DNA from: Hyphomicrobium_A sp963817485
GTDB taxonomy: Bacteria; Pseudomonadota; Alphaproteobacteria; Rhizobiales; Hyphomicrobiaceae
Assembly: GCA_963817485.1 (NCBI GenBank)
Contig: CAWFOR010000010.1
Location: 128,392-192,391 of the forward strand
Direction of reading: 5' to 3'
DNA: 64,000 nt
The translations under genes and the position numbers were made by a program. Shown here in pieces: positions 38,226 to 48,687 of this stretch (positions are counted from its first letter, which is position 1; each line of letters begins with the position of its first letter). The notes beneath the pieces were generated by a model, which did not search any database, was not told the origin of the DNA, and saw nothing but the letters and a program-made list of their open reading frames with translations.

Positions 38226-38878
38226 TTAAGCCTTTCCCAAAAATCGGACGAACCAAGCGGCCGCGAGCGATATCACGGTATCGAGGGTGCCAGGTTCCTC
38301 AAACAGATGCGTTGCTCCGGGAACGATATCGAGGCGCTTTTCGCATTTGAGCTCAGCCATCGCCGTCTCATTTAGGTCGATCACGACCTCATCGCGTCCT
38401 CCAACGATGAGAAGCGTGGGTGCCTTCACGCGGGCCAGCGCGCCAGCTGCAAGATCCGGCCTGCCGCCGCGGGAGACCACAGCCGAGCACCTGATCGGGC
38501 CGGCGCGCCGCCGCCGTCAGCGCAGCGGCCGCACCTGTGCTTGCCCCGAAGAGGCCAACAGCGAGGCGCGCAAGGGTCACTTCTCCACGAAGCCAGTCCA
38601 GGGACTCCTCCATCCGGCTGCCGAGCAAGGCAATGTCAAAGACGTTGCTGCCGATCCTCAGCCTCCTCCGGCAACAGGAGGTCGAAGAGCAGCGTGGCAA
38701 GCCCTTTTTCATTGAGGGCACGTGCAACGTGTGTGTTGCGCGGGCTCAGGCGGCTCGAACCGCTTCCATGCGCAAAGACCACAATTCCCTTTGCGCCTTT
38801 CGGAACGGCGAGCAATCCCGGCAGCCTTCTGGGCAAGATCTCGATCTCTTGGGCGCTCGGAAAATCTACCATGAGCAT
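38226..38878 (-). pseudogene. Alpha/beta hydrolase (dienelactone hydrolase-like), frameshifted
   Basis: Three consecutive minus-strand pieces form one hydrolase of about 215 residues. The first is LLAVPKGAKGIVVFAHGSGS, with the oxyanion-hole region. The second is LARLAVGLFGASTGAAAALT, with the nucleophile Ser in G-A-S-T-G. The third carries TLLIVGGRDEVVIDLN (Asp) and IVPGATHLFEEPG (His). Breaks lie near 38640-38700 and 38470. The complete triad suggests a functional gene with sequence errors. Proteins of this group occur next to, or fused with, the phosphoribosyltransferase type found immediately downstream. Confidence 0.75.
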
Positions 38879-39009
38879 CTGGCTCCGTGGGCCAATCAGG
38901 ATTGGGCTGCAATGCCAGTCGCAGTCTATAGCTTTGCGACGCCTGGCCTCTGATCTCGATCAAGACGTTCGGGTGCAGCGGCGTGCCATGAGCATCAGCT
39001 GCCAACGCC

Positions 39010-40152
39010 TCACCGCCACTCGAGCCTCAGCACGTCATCCGAGCCAAGCCGAACGCATGTTCCCAATGGCTTGCCTTCTCGGTTCAGCGTCCTCGCAAGC
39101 CATTCCACATCAGCACGCGAAGCGCGATTGTAGGCGCATGTTGCGGATCTGGAGCGGCACCATCTCTAGGCTGACGAGCATGCCGTCATCGATCCGGATC
39201 GTTGGAAAGTACATCAATACGAGATCATCACGGAATTCCTCGTAGCCCGTTATCCCTTCGTAATCGTCAATGAAGTCACCGCAGCCATAGAGTATGAGCT
39301 TGCCGCGATGGACTTCGATCCCTTTGACGTGATGCGAGGAATGTCCGTAAACGATGTCGACGTTGGAAGATTCTACGAGCCAATGGGCAAACGCCGACTG
39401 CTCGTCTGGGATCTCGTAGCCCCAGTTGCCGCCCCAGTGGATCGAGGCGAGCACAACATCCCGCGGCTTTGCCACCGACGCGGATCTGTTCGCCGATCCG
39501 TTCGGCAGCCTGGCGCGAAAGCTCAGGGACAATAGTGACGCCGGGCGCGTCGGACGGAGCGGCCCATCGGGGCGGCACGCCTGCGCTCGGGCGAACCGAA
39601 GGCAAACACAAGCACACGGGCCTTTGCGTGCACTTCCAGGATGGCAGGGGCGGCAGCAGACGAGCTGTCTCGTCCGGCGCCGGCATAGTGCACCTTGGCT
39701 TGCTCAAGGGCACTCAGCGTATCGAGCAAGCCCGCATATCCCCAATCGAGAACGTGGTTGTTCGCAAGGACGCAGCAGTCGATGCCGGCCGCGGTGATAG
39801 CCCCGAGGTTGGCCGGGTTCATCTTGTAGTTGATGCCCTTTGGTTCGGGCCACGTGCTCTGCGTCACGGCCGTCTCGAGATTGATGATGCGTGCATCAGG
39901 CCTTCTGCGTTCAAGCTCGGTGAGCGCATCTCCCCAAATGTAATCGAACGCCACGGGCCGCTTGATCGGGCCATTGGCGCGTTCGGCCAGCTTCACGTAG
40001 TCGATCGCCGACTTTACATAGGTCTCGTGGATCTGAGGATCCGCGGGAAAGGGCAGCACCTGATCGATGCCCCGCCCCGTCATGACATCGCCGGCGAGGA
40101 AGAGGGTGACCGAATCCGGTGAACCAGCTTGCTGTGCAATTGGTCCCATCAT
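39010..40152 (-). pseudogene. CapA-family metallophosphatase-like protein, frameshifted
   Basis: A PGA_cap/CapA-type protein of about 380 residues. Motifs in order are VTLFLAGDVMTGRGIDQVLP, NLETAVTQ, CVLANNHVLDWG, then after a break near 39530 VLASIHWGGNWGYEIPDEQ and VYGHSSHHVKGIEVHRGKLI. A second break near 39115 shifts to the real C-terminus (ADVEWLARTLNREGKPLG, stop at 39010). The His/Asp/Asn set resembles calcineurin-type phosphoesterases. Classical CapA takes part in poly-gamma-glutamate export, but many members, like this soluble one, have unknown targets. It is the first gene of the minus-strand block that continues to groEL2. Confidence 0.8.
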
Positions 40153-40188
40153 TCAGCTTAGTAGATTCGCTTGCTATGCCGGGTATCT

Positions 40189-40578
40189 TCAGGCTGCGAG
40201 CTGGGTCTCGTGCCCCTGCACTTGCCTCTGCAGCGCCGATGCAGTCTGGTGGGTGACCGTCTGGCCCAACCTTGCCAAGCGGCCAAGCTCCTCTTGGTAC
40301 TGAGCAAAGGCCTTTGACCAGTAGTCGACGTACACCTGCTGGAGTTCCTGCGGGCTCCTGCATGCCGCCAAGCGCTGCGGCACAGCCCAGTCCTCTTTCA
40401 GGCGCCGGTTTAGGAACCCCACCCATTCCGTGCTGAACTGAGCAAGATTCTCGCACAGCATCCCAAAGTTCGCCATGGCCGAGAACGGCGGCTGCATGAC
40501 TGACTGGGCATCGACGAATGGAAGCATCAAATTGGCTGGCTCCCACCGGGCGGGACCGTTCGGTAGCGGCTTAGGCAT
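40189..40578 (-). CDS. Phasin-family PHB granule protein
   Basis: This 129-residue, largely helical protein has the phasin style: aromatic and Ala/Gln-rich amphipathic helices (FSAMANFGMLCENLAQFSTE, WVGFLNRRLKEDW, QLQQVYVDYWSKAFAQYQEE read as ELQQVYVDYWSKAF in the gene) and no enzyme motif. Phasins coat PHB granules and help to set their number. GAGGATCACGCC precedes the ATG. An FNR-type box lies about 80 bp upstream. It is consistent with phaB and phaC in the same cluster. Confidence 0.75.
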   Translation of the reverse strand: MPKPLPNGPARWEPANLMLPFVDAQSVMQPPFSAMANFGMLCENLAQFSTEWVGFLNRRLKEDWAVPQRLAACRSPQELQQVYVDYWSKAFAQYQEELGRLARLGQTVTHQTASALQRQVQGHETQLAA

Positions 40579-40651
40579 GGCGTGATCCTCGTACTCGGGT
40601 GTTTACAGGCTTTGCGCCTTGAAATGCTACTCCGGGTTCCCCACCGGCAGC

Positions 40652-40665
40652 ATGATCAAGATCAA
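40652..40665. promoter_or_regulatory. FNR/FixK-type operator upstream of the phasin gene
   Basis: ATGAT-CAAG-ATCAA matches TTGAT-N4-ATCAA with one mismatch. It lies between the end of cysQ and the phasin start, about 80 bp upstream of the latter. Confidence 0.6.
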
Positions 40666-40696
40666 TTCGCTTAACTGTGGTAAGCGCAGCCTAGGT

Positions 40697-41567
40697 CTAC
40701 TGGCCCATAGGAAACGGCATCGCATTAGCCATTTCCGGATCGCCGAGGGCGATGAAGGCCGGTACACGGAACCCTTCGGCGGCCCGCCCGTACGTGAGCC
40801 GCTTGCCCTCAGGTGTCATGACCGTGCCGCCCGCCGCGCTCATGATTGCGTGCCCCGCGGCGATGTCCCATTCGTGCGTCGGGGCGAGCCGCGCGTAAAT
40901 GTCGGCGCTTCCTTCGGCGATCTGGCAGAATTTGATCGAGGAGCCGCAGGCAATCTGAGCCTTGACCGGAAGGCGGGCGAGCAATGCCGCCGTCTCGGCG
41001 TCGAAGTGAGAGCGGCTGACCGCAGCGATGAGACCCTGGGCAGGGCGCCGCCGCGTGCGAATGGCAACGATCTCGTCCGCGTCGTTGGCGCGCCGCGCCC
41101 GGGCAGAGACGAAGGCGTTCAGCACCCCGGCCAACGATTCCGCGCCAGATCAAACCGAGCGCGGGGGCGGCGATGATCCCAATTGCCGGGGTATCGTCAA
41201 TGACGAGCGCAATGTTGGCCGTGAATTCGTTGCGACCGGCGAGGAATTCGCGCGTGCCGTCGAGAGGGTCGACGAGCGCAAAGCTTGGGCCGAGCGGAGT
41301 GGCGCTGCTGGGTCCAATCAATTCCTCGGAGACGATCGGCATGCCGGGAACGACACATGACAGCCCTTTGATGATCTCCCTATTTGACGCCTCATCCGCC
41401 GCACTGACCGGGGAAAGATCGGACTTTGTGCGCCTCGCCGCGGTGGCTGGATCGATCGCCAGAATGGCGGCTGCGGCGCGCGAAACTATCGTGGTCAGCT
41501 CATCCACGAGCTGGAGGCTAGTTAATGCCGCCAAGTCAAACCTGCGCACCACAACACAGACTCGCAA
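40697..41567 (-). pseudogene. cysQ: 3'(2'),5'-bisphosphate nucleotidase CysQ, frameshifted
   Basis: An inositol-monophosphatase-fold enzyme that removes phosphate from PAP. The metal and substrate motifs are FALVDPLDGTREFLAGRNEF (about residue 95) and HEWDIAAGHAIMSAAGGTV in the C-terminal half; MPIVSEELIG also fits. A single break near 41130 separates the two halves. The start is uncertain: 41567 is a TTG and the first conserved residues (DELTTIVSRAAAAIL) begin near 41504. It is divergent from prs, with a FixK-type box between them. Confidence 0.85.
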
Positions 41568-41610
41568 GGTACCTCTTGGGATGTGCTGTCAGAATGCTTC
41601 TAGCTCGCCA

Positions 41611-41624
41611 TTGACGTGCGTCAA
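41611..41624. promoter_or_regulatory. FNR/FixK-type operator between cysQ and prs
   Basis: TTGAC-GTGC-GTCAA is a perfect dyad and a perfect match to the FixK-style TTGAY-N4-RTCAA. It stands between the divergent cysQ (44 bp away) and prs and could control either or both. Confidence 0.7.
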
Positions 41625-41771
41625 CGTTGCGCCGCTGCAATTGTAGAAGACGTACGATTGTTTGCTGCTATGCCTAGTGAGCCGCATCGGCAGAGAAAGT
41701 CCCGCGCATGACGGTTAACTCTCAACTTTGGAGCCCATGCGACGCTTCGACCGCGAGCCAGCCTGAGTGGC

Positions 41772-42742
41772 CATTTTCGGCTCTTCGCTCTGAAGGCGAC
41801 CGACGAACTCGGCCGGGCCGTAGCGGATGCGCTGGGACAGCCGCTGTCTGCTCATGAGGAGCGGGAATTCGAGGACGGCGAGCATAAGACGCGGCCGCTT
41901 GATCCCGTGCCCGGCGCCGACGTCTACGTCATCCAAAGTCTGCATGGCGGCCCGACGACGAGCGCCAACGACAAGCTCTGCCGGCTGTTGTTCTTCATCG
42001 GGGCGCTGAAGGATGCCGGTGCCGCTCGTGTGACGGCTGTGGTCCCCTACCTGTGCTACGCACGCAAGGACCGCCGCACCAAGCCCAATGACCCCGTGAC
42101 CACGCGTTACATCGCAGCCATGTTCGAGGCGGTAGGCACGGACGTGATCGTCACGCTCGAGGTGCATAATCCGGTAGCCTTCGAGAATGCATTCCGCTGT
42201 CGAACGGTAACTTTGACCGCGACGCCGCTGTTCGTCGACTACGCGAGGCGGTTGAGGGACGAAAACCTCTGCGTCGTCTCGCCGGATACCGGCGGCGCCA
42301 AACGGGCGGAGCTGTTCCGCGAGACGCTGGAGGCCGCATCCGGTCACCCGTCGGGAAGGCCTTCGCCGACAAGCATCGCAGCGCCGGTGTCGTCTCCGGC
42401 GACCTGTTCGTGGGGAACGTTAAGGATGCGACGGCGCTCATCATCGATGATCTGATCAGCACGGGTGGCACCTTGGTGCGGGCAGCCAGAGCCGCTCGTG
42501 CTGCCGGGGCGCGCAGGGTCGTCGCGTTGGCGGCGCACGGTCTCTTCATGAATGGCGCAGATGCCGCACTTGCCGACCCCTCGCTCGAGCGGGTCATAGT
42601 CACCGATACGGTTCCCGCGTTTCGGCTCCCGCCCGGCGCGACCCGCGATAAGCTCGAAATTCTTGCCTCTGCGCCACTTTTTGCCGAGGCGATCGCACGC
42701 CTCCACGAGGGGCGACCGCTTACCGACCTCTTGGTCTTCTGA
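41772..42742 (+). pseudogene. prs: Ribose-phosphate pyrophosphokinase, frameshifted
   Basis: PRPP synthase makes PRPP from ribose 5-phosphate and ATP. Conserved sequence begins at 41772 (HFRLFALKATDELGRAVADA) without an in-frame ATG, so the true start is unresolved: an ATG at 41737 is out of frame. The flexible loop VVPYLCYARKDRRTKPNDPV, the His in EVHNPVAFENAF and the PRPP-binding IIDDLISTGGTLVRAA are intact. A break near 42340 separates the halves. Length is near 325 residues after repair. In this cluster it could supply PRPP to pncB and the phosphoribosyltransferase. Confidence 0.85.
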
Positions 42743-43791
42743 GAAGCCGGTCGAGCGGGATGCGTCCCTCGCCGCGATGCTCAGGTAGGCGCGGGCGCGC
42801 TGCGGCCATTTCTCCGGGGTGCGCGGGTTCGGCTCCAAGAGGTGGGCGATCGCGAGGCGGGCGCGCAGCATGGCGCGATGGCAGCGGTAGAAGAGGAACA
42901 GCTCGGGCCCAGGATCGTCGTGCAGCGCGCGTGAGACGCCACGGCGGACGTAATCTCCGATCCACGCCGCTCCCAGCCGTTCGCATTCGAGGCTCAGGTA
43001 GGCGACCTCGTCGAAAGGATCAACCATCCTCAGCCTGGGATTGAATTCCAGGCAGTCGATGATCTTGATCGCCGTCGCAGAGCCAGATGTGCTCGGGGCG
43101 CAGGTCGCCGTGTCCATCGACAATGCGGCGGTCGCGGACCCGCCGGAGAAAGGTACCGCCACGCCGATGGAGGAAGCGGCGCTGGGCGCGCTCGATGTTT
43201 CTGATAAGCCCGGCGGGCAGATCGAACCGCCGGTCGAGCAGGACGCGGCAGTCGCTGGAGATGTTGCGCTTCCATTCCAACATTTGCGCGGCAGGGGACA
43301 CGTAGGGTCGCCTTGCGGTGCCGGTAGAACCGCCCGAGAACCGTCACCAGCCGGTCAAGCTGGCAGGCGTCGACCCGGTTCTCTTCGATTGCCCGGTCGA
43401 GCGCCCAGCGGTCCTCAAGGCGGCGCATCACGACGAGCCAGTCGGCAACCTCTCCGGGGGCACCGATCGAGAGACCTTGCGGGCAGCGACAAGCGGTACG
43501 AACGTCGAGGTAGATATCCGGGGCAAGCCGCCGATTGAGATCGAGCTCGGCCCGGCACGCTGCCTCGCGACGCGCGAGGGTCGAGAAGTCCAGGTAGGGG
43601 AAGCGGACAGGCTTCTTGAGCTTGTAGACCTTATCGCCGGCGAGAAAGACCCACGACATGTGGGTTTCGCGGCGGATCACCTCGCTCACCGGACGCGGAT
43701 AGGCGGCGGGCTGGCTCAGGAATGCAACCTTCTCGGCAAGCGTCGGCTCGCCGGCTTGCGTCCTTGAGAGATCCTGCTGAACAATCGCCAT
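42720..43791 (-). pseudogene. Aminoglycoside-phosphotransferase-like kinase, frameshifted
   Basis: A protein kinase-like (APH fold) gene starting at the ATG at 43791. The N-terminal lobe is clear (HMSWVFLAGDKVYKLKKPVR with the ATP-binding Lys, ADWLVVMRRLEDRWALDRAI). After breaks near 43300 and 43090, the catalytic loop RIVDGHGDLRPEHIWLCDG (Asp in H-G-D) is found, and then IIDCLEFNPRLRMVDPFDEV. Members of this group are often annotated as aminoglycoside phosphotransferases, but their native substrates are small cytoplasmic molecules. The 3' end is unclear because it meets the convergent prs; a stop in one frame lies at 42720. Confidence 0.7.
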
Positions 43792-43840
43792 GCCCCAGCT
43801 CCCTCCTTGCTTTGGCCAGTGCGAGGGCCATCTATTTCGG

Positions 43841-44968
43841 ATGGAGACCTCTAAAAACCTAAGAACAGACCTTGGCGGCCAAAAGGTACATGGTCGCTAT
43901 TGGCATAAGCTCGATGACAATCGCATCCAATGCGATCTATGCCCCAGGCTATGCAAGCTCAACGAGGATCAGCGTGGCCTCTGCTTCGTAAGAGCCCGGT
44001 CCGGCGATGAGATCGTGCTCACCACCTACGGCAGGTCGTCGGGTTTCTGCGTCGACCCGATCGAAAAGAAGCCTTTGAGCCACTTCTTGCCGGGTACGCC
44101 CGTGCTTTCGTTCGGCACCGCCGGCTGCAATCTCACCTGCAAGTTTTGCCAGAACTGGGACATCTCAAAAGCGTCGGCCTTTGACCGTCTGCAGGAGACG
44201 GCATCGCCCGAAGCAATCGTGGCGACGGCGATTAAGAGTGGCTCTCGCTCCATCGCCTATACATACAACGATCCCGTGATCTTCCTCGAGTATGCAGTGG
44301 ACGTTGCCGCGGCTGCGCGTGCGGCCGGCGTCAAGAATGTCGCCGTCACCGCGGGCTACATCTCGGACGTGGCGCGTGAGGAGCTGTTCCGGGACATGGA
44401 TGCGGCCAACGTGGACCTCAAGGCATTCACCGATGGCTTCTATCGGAAGCTATGCTCCGCTCACCTTGCCCCTGTGCTCGAGACGCTCGAATATCTGAAG
44501 CACGAAACGGATGTTTGGCTCGAGATCACCACGCTCTTGATTCCGGGCCACAACGATGGCGATCCCGAGCTCGCAGCGCTCTCCGAGTGGATCGTTGATC
44601 GACTTGGAGCGGACGTGCCCTTGCACTTTTCGGCCTTTCATCCCGACTGGAGGATGCTCGATGTGCCGGCCACGCCGGCCAGCACGCTGAAGCGGGCTCG
44701 CGAGATCGCTATGAAGGCGGGGCTGCGCTACGTTTACACGGGCAACATCCACGACGGGGTCGGCCAGAGCACCTATTGCCACGGATGCGGGGCTTGCCTC
44801 ATCGGCCGCGACTGGCACCGCATCACCGCATGGAACCTCGACGGCGAGGGTCGCTGCAAGGCCTGCGGCGTTGCTCTGCCGGGCCTATTCGAGCCGAGTC
44901 CAGGAGCCTGGGGGGAGCGCCGGGCGCCGGTGCGGATCTTAAGTGCTGCCGGTCGCGCGACGTCCTAA
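43841..44968 (+). CDS. amrS: AmmeMemoRadiSam-system radical SAM enzyme
   Basis: This 375-residue radical SAM protein of the AmrS type has a Cys-rich N-terminus (CDLCPRLCKLNEDQRGLCFV), then the 4Fe-4S motif TAGCNLTCKFCQNWD at residues 96-103 (C-x3-C-x2-C), SAM-binding strands (YTYNDPVIFLEYAVDVA, VAVTAGYI) and a C-terminal Cys cluster (YCHGCGACLIGRD, CKACGVALPG). An upstream in-frame start at 43790 is possible. The Memo and AMMECR1 partners usually found with AmrS are not in the window. It is divergent from the kinase gene. Confidence 0.9.
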   Translation: METSKNLRTDLGGQKVHGRYWHKLDDNRIQCDLCPRLCKLNEDQRGLCFVRARSGDEIVLTTYGRSSGFCVDPIEKKPLSHFLPGTPVLSFGTAGCNLTCKFCQNWDISKASAFDRLQETASPEAIVATAIKSGSRSIAYTYNDPVIFLEYAVDVAAAARAAGVKNVAVTAGYISDVAREELFRDMDAANVDLKAFTDGFYRKLCSAHLAPVLETLEYLKHETDVWLEITTLLIPGHNDGDPELAALSEWIVDRLGADVPLHFSAFHPDWRMLDVPATPASTLKRAREIAMKAGLRYVYTGNIHDGVGQSTYCHGCGACLIGRDWHRITAWNLDGEGRCKACGVALPGLFEPSPGAWGERRAPVRILSAAGRATS

Positions 44969-45107
44969 TCGAGGCGCCGCGAATTCCGCCGAGGAAGGAT
45001 CACCGGTCAACTCGTCGGCTTGGAGTGGCACGGTCAACGCGCAGCGCTGGCGGAAGCCTGAGATCGAACCGCCAAGCTCGTTTGGCACTAGGTGGGCAGC
45101 CCGAGCG

Positions 45108-45650
45108 ATGAAGGATTGGAATGTCATCGTTACCGTCACGGATCGCTTCGCCTATCGCCATGCCCGGCGAAGGCTGAGGCAATTCGGGGCGATCGAAGGT
45201 ACGCCGTTCCATAATGTTCTGGTGATGCACGTCTCCGAAGTCGGGACCCTTTTAGCCGCATTGGCTGAAATGGCACGCGAGGACATGAGCCTCTTCAACG
45301 ACATCTCCCGCCTTGTGCCGGCGCAGGTAACGTTTGATTTCGAGACGAAGGAGGAGTTCGAGAGCAAGGCCAGCGCTGCCCTCCTCGACTGGGCCGATCG
45401 TCTTGCCGGCGGTACATTTCACGTCCGTCTTCACCGCCGCGGGCTCGGGGACCAGTTGGCCTCTCCTTCGGAAGAGAAGCTGTTGGATGAAAGACTGCTG
45501 CAAAGGCTCGCCGAGATGGGGCGCCCGGGCCGCATCGATTTTGACGATCCCGATCACGTGATCGACATCGAGACGGTCGGCAACCGGGCGGGGCTCTCTC
45601 TCTGGGCGCGCGATGATCTGCGCCGTTACCCATTTCTGCGGATCGACTAG
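45108..45650 (+). CDS. THUMP-domain RNA-binding protein
   Basis: This 180-residue protein has a THUMP-like core: MKDWNVIVTVTDRFAYRHAR, FHNVLVMHVSEVGTLLAAL, then TFHVRLHRRGLGDQ and the final VIDIETVGNRAGLSLWARDD ending FLRID. THUMP domains bind tRNA and RNA and usually are fused to a modifying enzyme; here the domain stands alone. It follows amrS in the same direction. The ATG at 45108 is chosen because the conserved fold starts there. A role in RNA handling fits the archease and RtcB genes further right. Confidence 0.75.
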   Translation: MKDWNVIVTVTDRFAYRHARRRLRQFGAIEGTPFHNVLVMHVSEVGTLLAALAEMAREDMSLFNDISRLVPAQVTFDFETKEEFESKASAALLDWADRLAGGTFHVRLHRRGLGDQLASPSEEKLLDERLLQRLAEMGRPGRIDFDDPDHVIDIETVGNRAGLSLWARDDLRRYPFLRID

Positions 45651-45660
45651 GACGGCCGGA

Positions 45661-48531
45661 TCAACCGGGGGCCGGTGCCTCCAGCTCCACTTTTTCGTGC
45701 GCAAGATCGGGCTCGCCGCACCATTTCAGCATCAGGGCGCGTGCCGTGTCACGCAAGCGAACGGCGGCGTCGAAGTCCGTGCCATCGGCCGCAAGGGGCC
45801 TGCCGACATGCACGACGATCTTGCCGCGACGCGGGAACCATTGATCGCCGCGCAGGATCGAGCGCGTCCCGCGGACCGTAATGGGTACGACGGGCACGCC
45901 GGCCTGTGCCGCGATGAGGAATGCACCGAGCCGGAAACCGAGAAGGCCCGGCATGCGCGTAAGCGTGCCCTCCGGGAACGAGACGATGCGCTCACCGGCG
46001 CGCACCGCATCGAGCTGCCGCTGTGTGTCCTCGACTCCGCCTGCTGCATCGGTCCGGCGTGCGAACAGGGTTCCGATGCGGCGCAGAAATGGCCCCGCGA
46101 CACCCTGTCCGGCAAGCTCCTCCTTGGCGACGAAGGTCAGGCTGCCCGGCACCGTAGCGGCCACGACCATCGAGTCGAGATAGCTCGAATGGTTGGAGAT
46201 CAGAATGACGCCTCGCTCCGGGGGCCATGCCTCGGCTTCGACTTCGGGCGCGCTGCCGGTTAGCCAGAGAAACGCACGCGCGGCTTTGTGGATTGCTGCG
46301 TGACGCCAGCTCCGTCGCGGCAACAGAAGGACGAGAAGCCAGAGGCATACAGCCAGGGCGATCAATAGGCCCCACCAGTAGGCCGCGTACAGGAGCTCGA
46401 CAATAAGGCGGCTGGCGCGCCGCACACGCATGCGCAGGCTCGATAAGGTGAGGCGGATCAGCTGCCACCACAGCGCATGGCCCTTTTGCGCAAGAGTGCC
46501 GGTTTCGTAAAGCGAGCGGGCCGCGGAGCGGCGGATCTTGCCACTCGAGGTCTTTGGCACCGTGTGCGGCGGCACGATCATCACTTCGTCCGGTGACATA
46601 TCGAAGTGCGCGGCCGAGCTTTCGACGATCTTTCGTCTTAGGGCCGCCGTCGCCTCAGGATCGGTGAGGCGGGTTTCGACCAGCAGCACCAAGCGCTCGG
46701 TTCCTGTTCGCTCGTCCATCGTTGGGAAGGCGGCCACGCAGCCTTTGCGCACGCCGTCAATACCTCCGACGAACTCTTCGAGCTCGTGCGGGTAAATGTG
46801 GCGGCCGGCCTTGATGATCATGTCCTTGATGCGGCCGGTGATGAAGATGTCACCATTGGCGACGTAGGCCCTGTCGTCGCTCTCGAGCCATTCGCCGTCG
46901 AACAGCGCGCGGGTCTTCTCCGGATTGCGGAAATAGCCCTGGGTCGCGGAGGGCCCTTTGAACTGCAGGCGCCCTTCGATGCGATCCGGCACTTCGCGGT
47001 CCGCATCGTCGACGATGCGGACCTCGTGGCGCGGAATAGGGCGCCCGCAGGCGACGAACTCGAGAGCGGTGGCATCGTCTGCGCTGGCAGGGATGGCCTC
47101 GGCCATCGCGTGAGAGCGCAAGGCGCTGCACGCGGTCGAAGATGGGAGCCCGACCGACGGGAGGAAAGGCAAGCCCGACCGAGTTTTCCGCCAGACCATA
47201 GACCGGGGCCATCGCCTCGGGCCGAAAGCCGTACTTTGCGAAGCGTTCGGTGAAGCGGCCGATAGTAGCGGGACTGACCGGCTCGGCGCCGTTCACCACC
47301 ATCCGCAGCGAGCTGAGATCGAGCCCTTGGATATCCTCATCTCGCACGTTCTTGCAGCAGAGCTCGAACGCAAAATTTGGGGCGGCCGAAAGCGTAGCAC
47401 GATGGCGGGCCATCACGCGCAGCCAACGGCCGGGATCCGCTAGAAATGCGAGCGGTGGCATAATGATGGTCGGTGCGCCGTAATAGAGCGTGCCGAGCCA
47501 AGCGCCGATCAGCCCCATATCGTGATAGAGCGGGAGCCAACTGACGAAGACGTCAGACGAGCTGGCTTCGAGCGCTTCTCCCATCGCGCGGATGTTGGCG
47601 AGCAGGTTGGCATGTGTGAGCACCACGCCCTTCGGGTCGCCGGTGCTGCCGGATGTGTACTGCATGAGGGCGACAGTGCCAGGGCCGGCCGGCAACGGTT
47701 CCACGAGAGGTCCTGCGCGCTCCCAACGCCAGCACCGTCTCGACATGTCGAAGATCGCTCGTGAGCCCAAAAAGCAAAGAGCCCAGATTGCGAATCTCCG
47801 ACCCGATAATAAGTATGCTCGCGCCTGCATTGCGCAGGATGCCGGCCTGTCGCCGCAGATGATCCTCGACCTGAGCGCGGCGAAACGGCGGATAGATCGG
47901 GACCGGAACGCCGCCAGCGTAGATCACCCCGAAGAACGCTTCGAAGAAAGCCGCCTCGGTCGGCAGCATAATCGCGACACGGTCGCCCGGGGTAAGACCT
48001 TTCTCCAGCAATCCCCGTCCGACGCTGCGGGCGGCGCGGTCGAGTTCGGCATAGGTGATGCTCTGCTCATCGTCCTCGCCCCGCCACAGCAGTATGTGGC
48101 GGACGGCTCCCATGTTGGGTAACGTGATAGTTGAGCGCTTCGATCAGCGTCTCAGCCGAATGTGGCGCCATGACCTCGGGTAGGGCGGCTGATTCTGCGG
48201 CCCGGGCGCCCAGCGAGGGGCCACGGTCAGGCGATGCCGCAAGCAGGGCTGTGAGCAGATCGAGCGGAGTGTTGGCCTCCCCGAGCAGGCGGTCGGGAAG
48301 CCGCACCTTGAAGGCCCGGTCGATCCGCAGAACGAGCTCGGCACGTCCCAGGCTGTCGAGCCCGAGCTCTCGGTCGAGATCGCTGTCGAGCTCGATCGCC
48401 ACCGTACGCCGCATATGCGGATGAAGCTCCCAGACCAGGTCCCGCACGAGCCGAAGGAATTTGGCGACAACCTCGGCATCGGCTTCCTTGCGGTCGCCGC
48501 CAGCCGACGGTTCCGATGTGCCAGTCACCAA
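45661..48531 (-). pseudogene. ACP/fatty acyl-AMP ligase/1-acyl-glycerol-3-phosphate acyltransferase fusion, frameshifted
   Basis: One large gene of about 955 codons spread over several frames. The N-terminal 90 residues are an acyl carrier domain (RELGLDSLGRAELVLRIDRA, Ser in DSLG). An AMP-binding domain follows, with QYTSGSTGDPKGVVLTHANL, WLPLYHDMGLIGAW and GRIKDMIIKAGRHIYPHELE, which resembles fatty acyl-AMP ligases. After a two-helix membrane segment (LLYAAYWWGLLIALAVCLWL) the C-terminus is a PlsC-type acyltransferase with SNHSSYLDSM (H-x4-D) and FPEGTLTRM. Breaks occur near 48100, 47720 and 47130. The probable product charges fatty acids onto its own ACP and passes them to a lysophospholipid or other acceptor. 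It is divergent from fadD, with an FNR box between them. Confidence 0.8.
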
Positions 48532-48615
48532 GCAAAGCCTCCATCTGAGGTGCCGACCGCGACAGCGTTGCCCCTATTTCCTTTGGACAGAATGCGCCGC
48601 CGTTGCACACTTTCG

Positions 48616-48629
48616 TTGATGCAAATCAA
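48616..48629. promoter_or_regulatory. FNR/FixK-type operator between divergent acyl-activating genes
   Basis: TTGAT-GCAA-ATCAA is a perfect match to the FNR consensus. It lies 85 bp upstream of the ACP-fusion gene and about 59 bp upstream of the fadD-like start, so it may regulate both. Confidence 0.75.
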
Positions 48630-48687
48630 CATAACTCCGCGAGGTGGCGTGCATCGTCGCCACCAGCGGTCCAGTCGAGCGCCTTTC

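Noticed and set aside
42344..42720. Extension of the kinase gene through the prs coding region
   Set aside because: The open minus-strand frame there is the complement of prs; kinase-like sequence ends near 42.74 kb.
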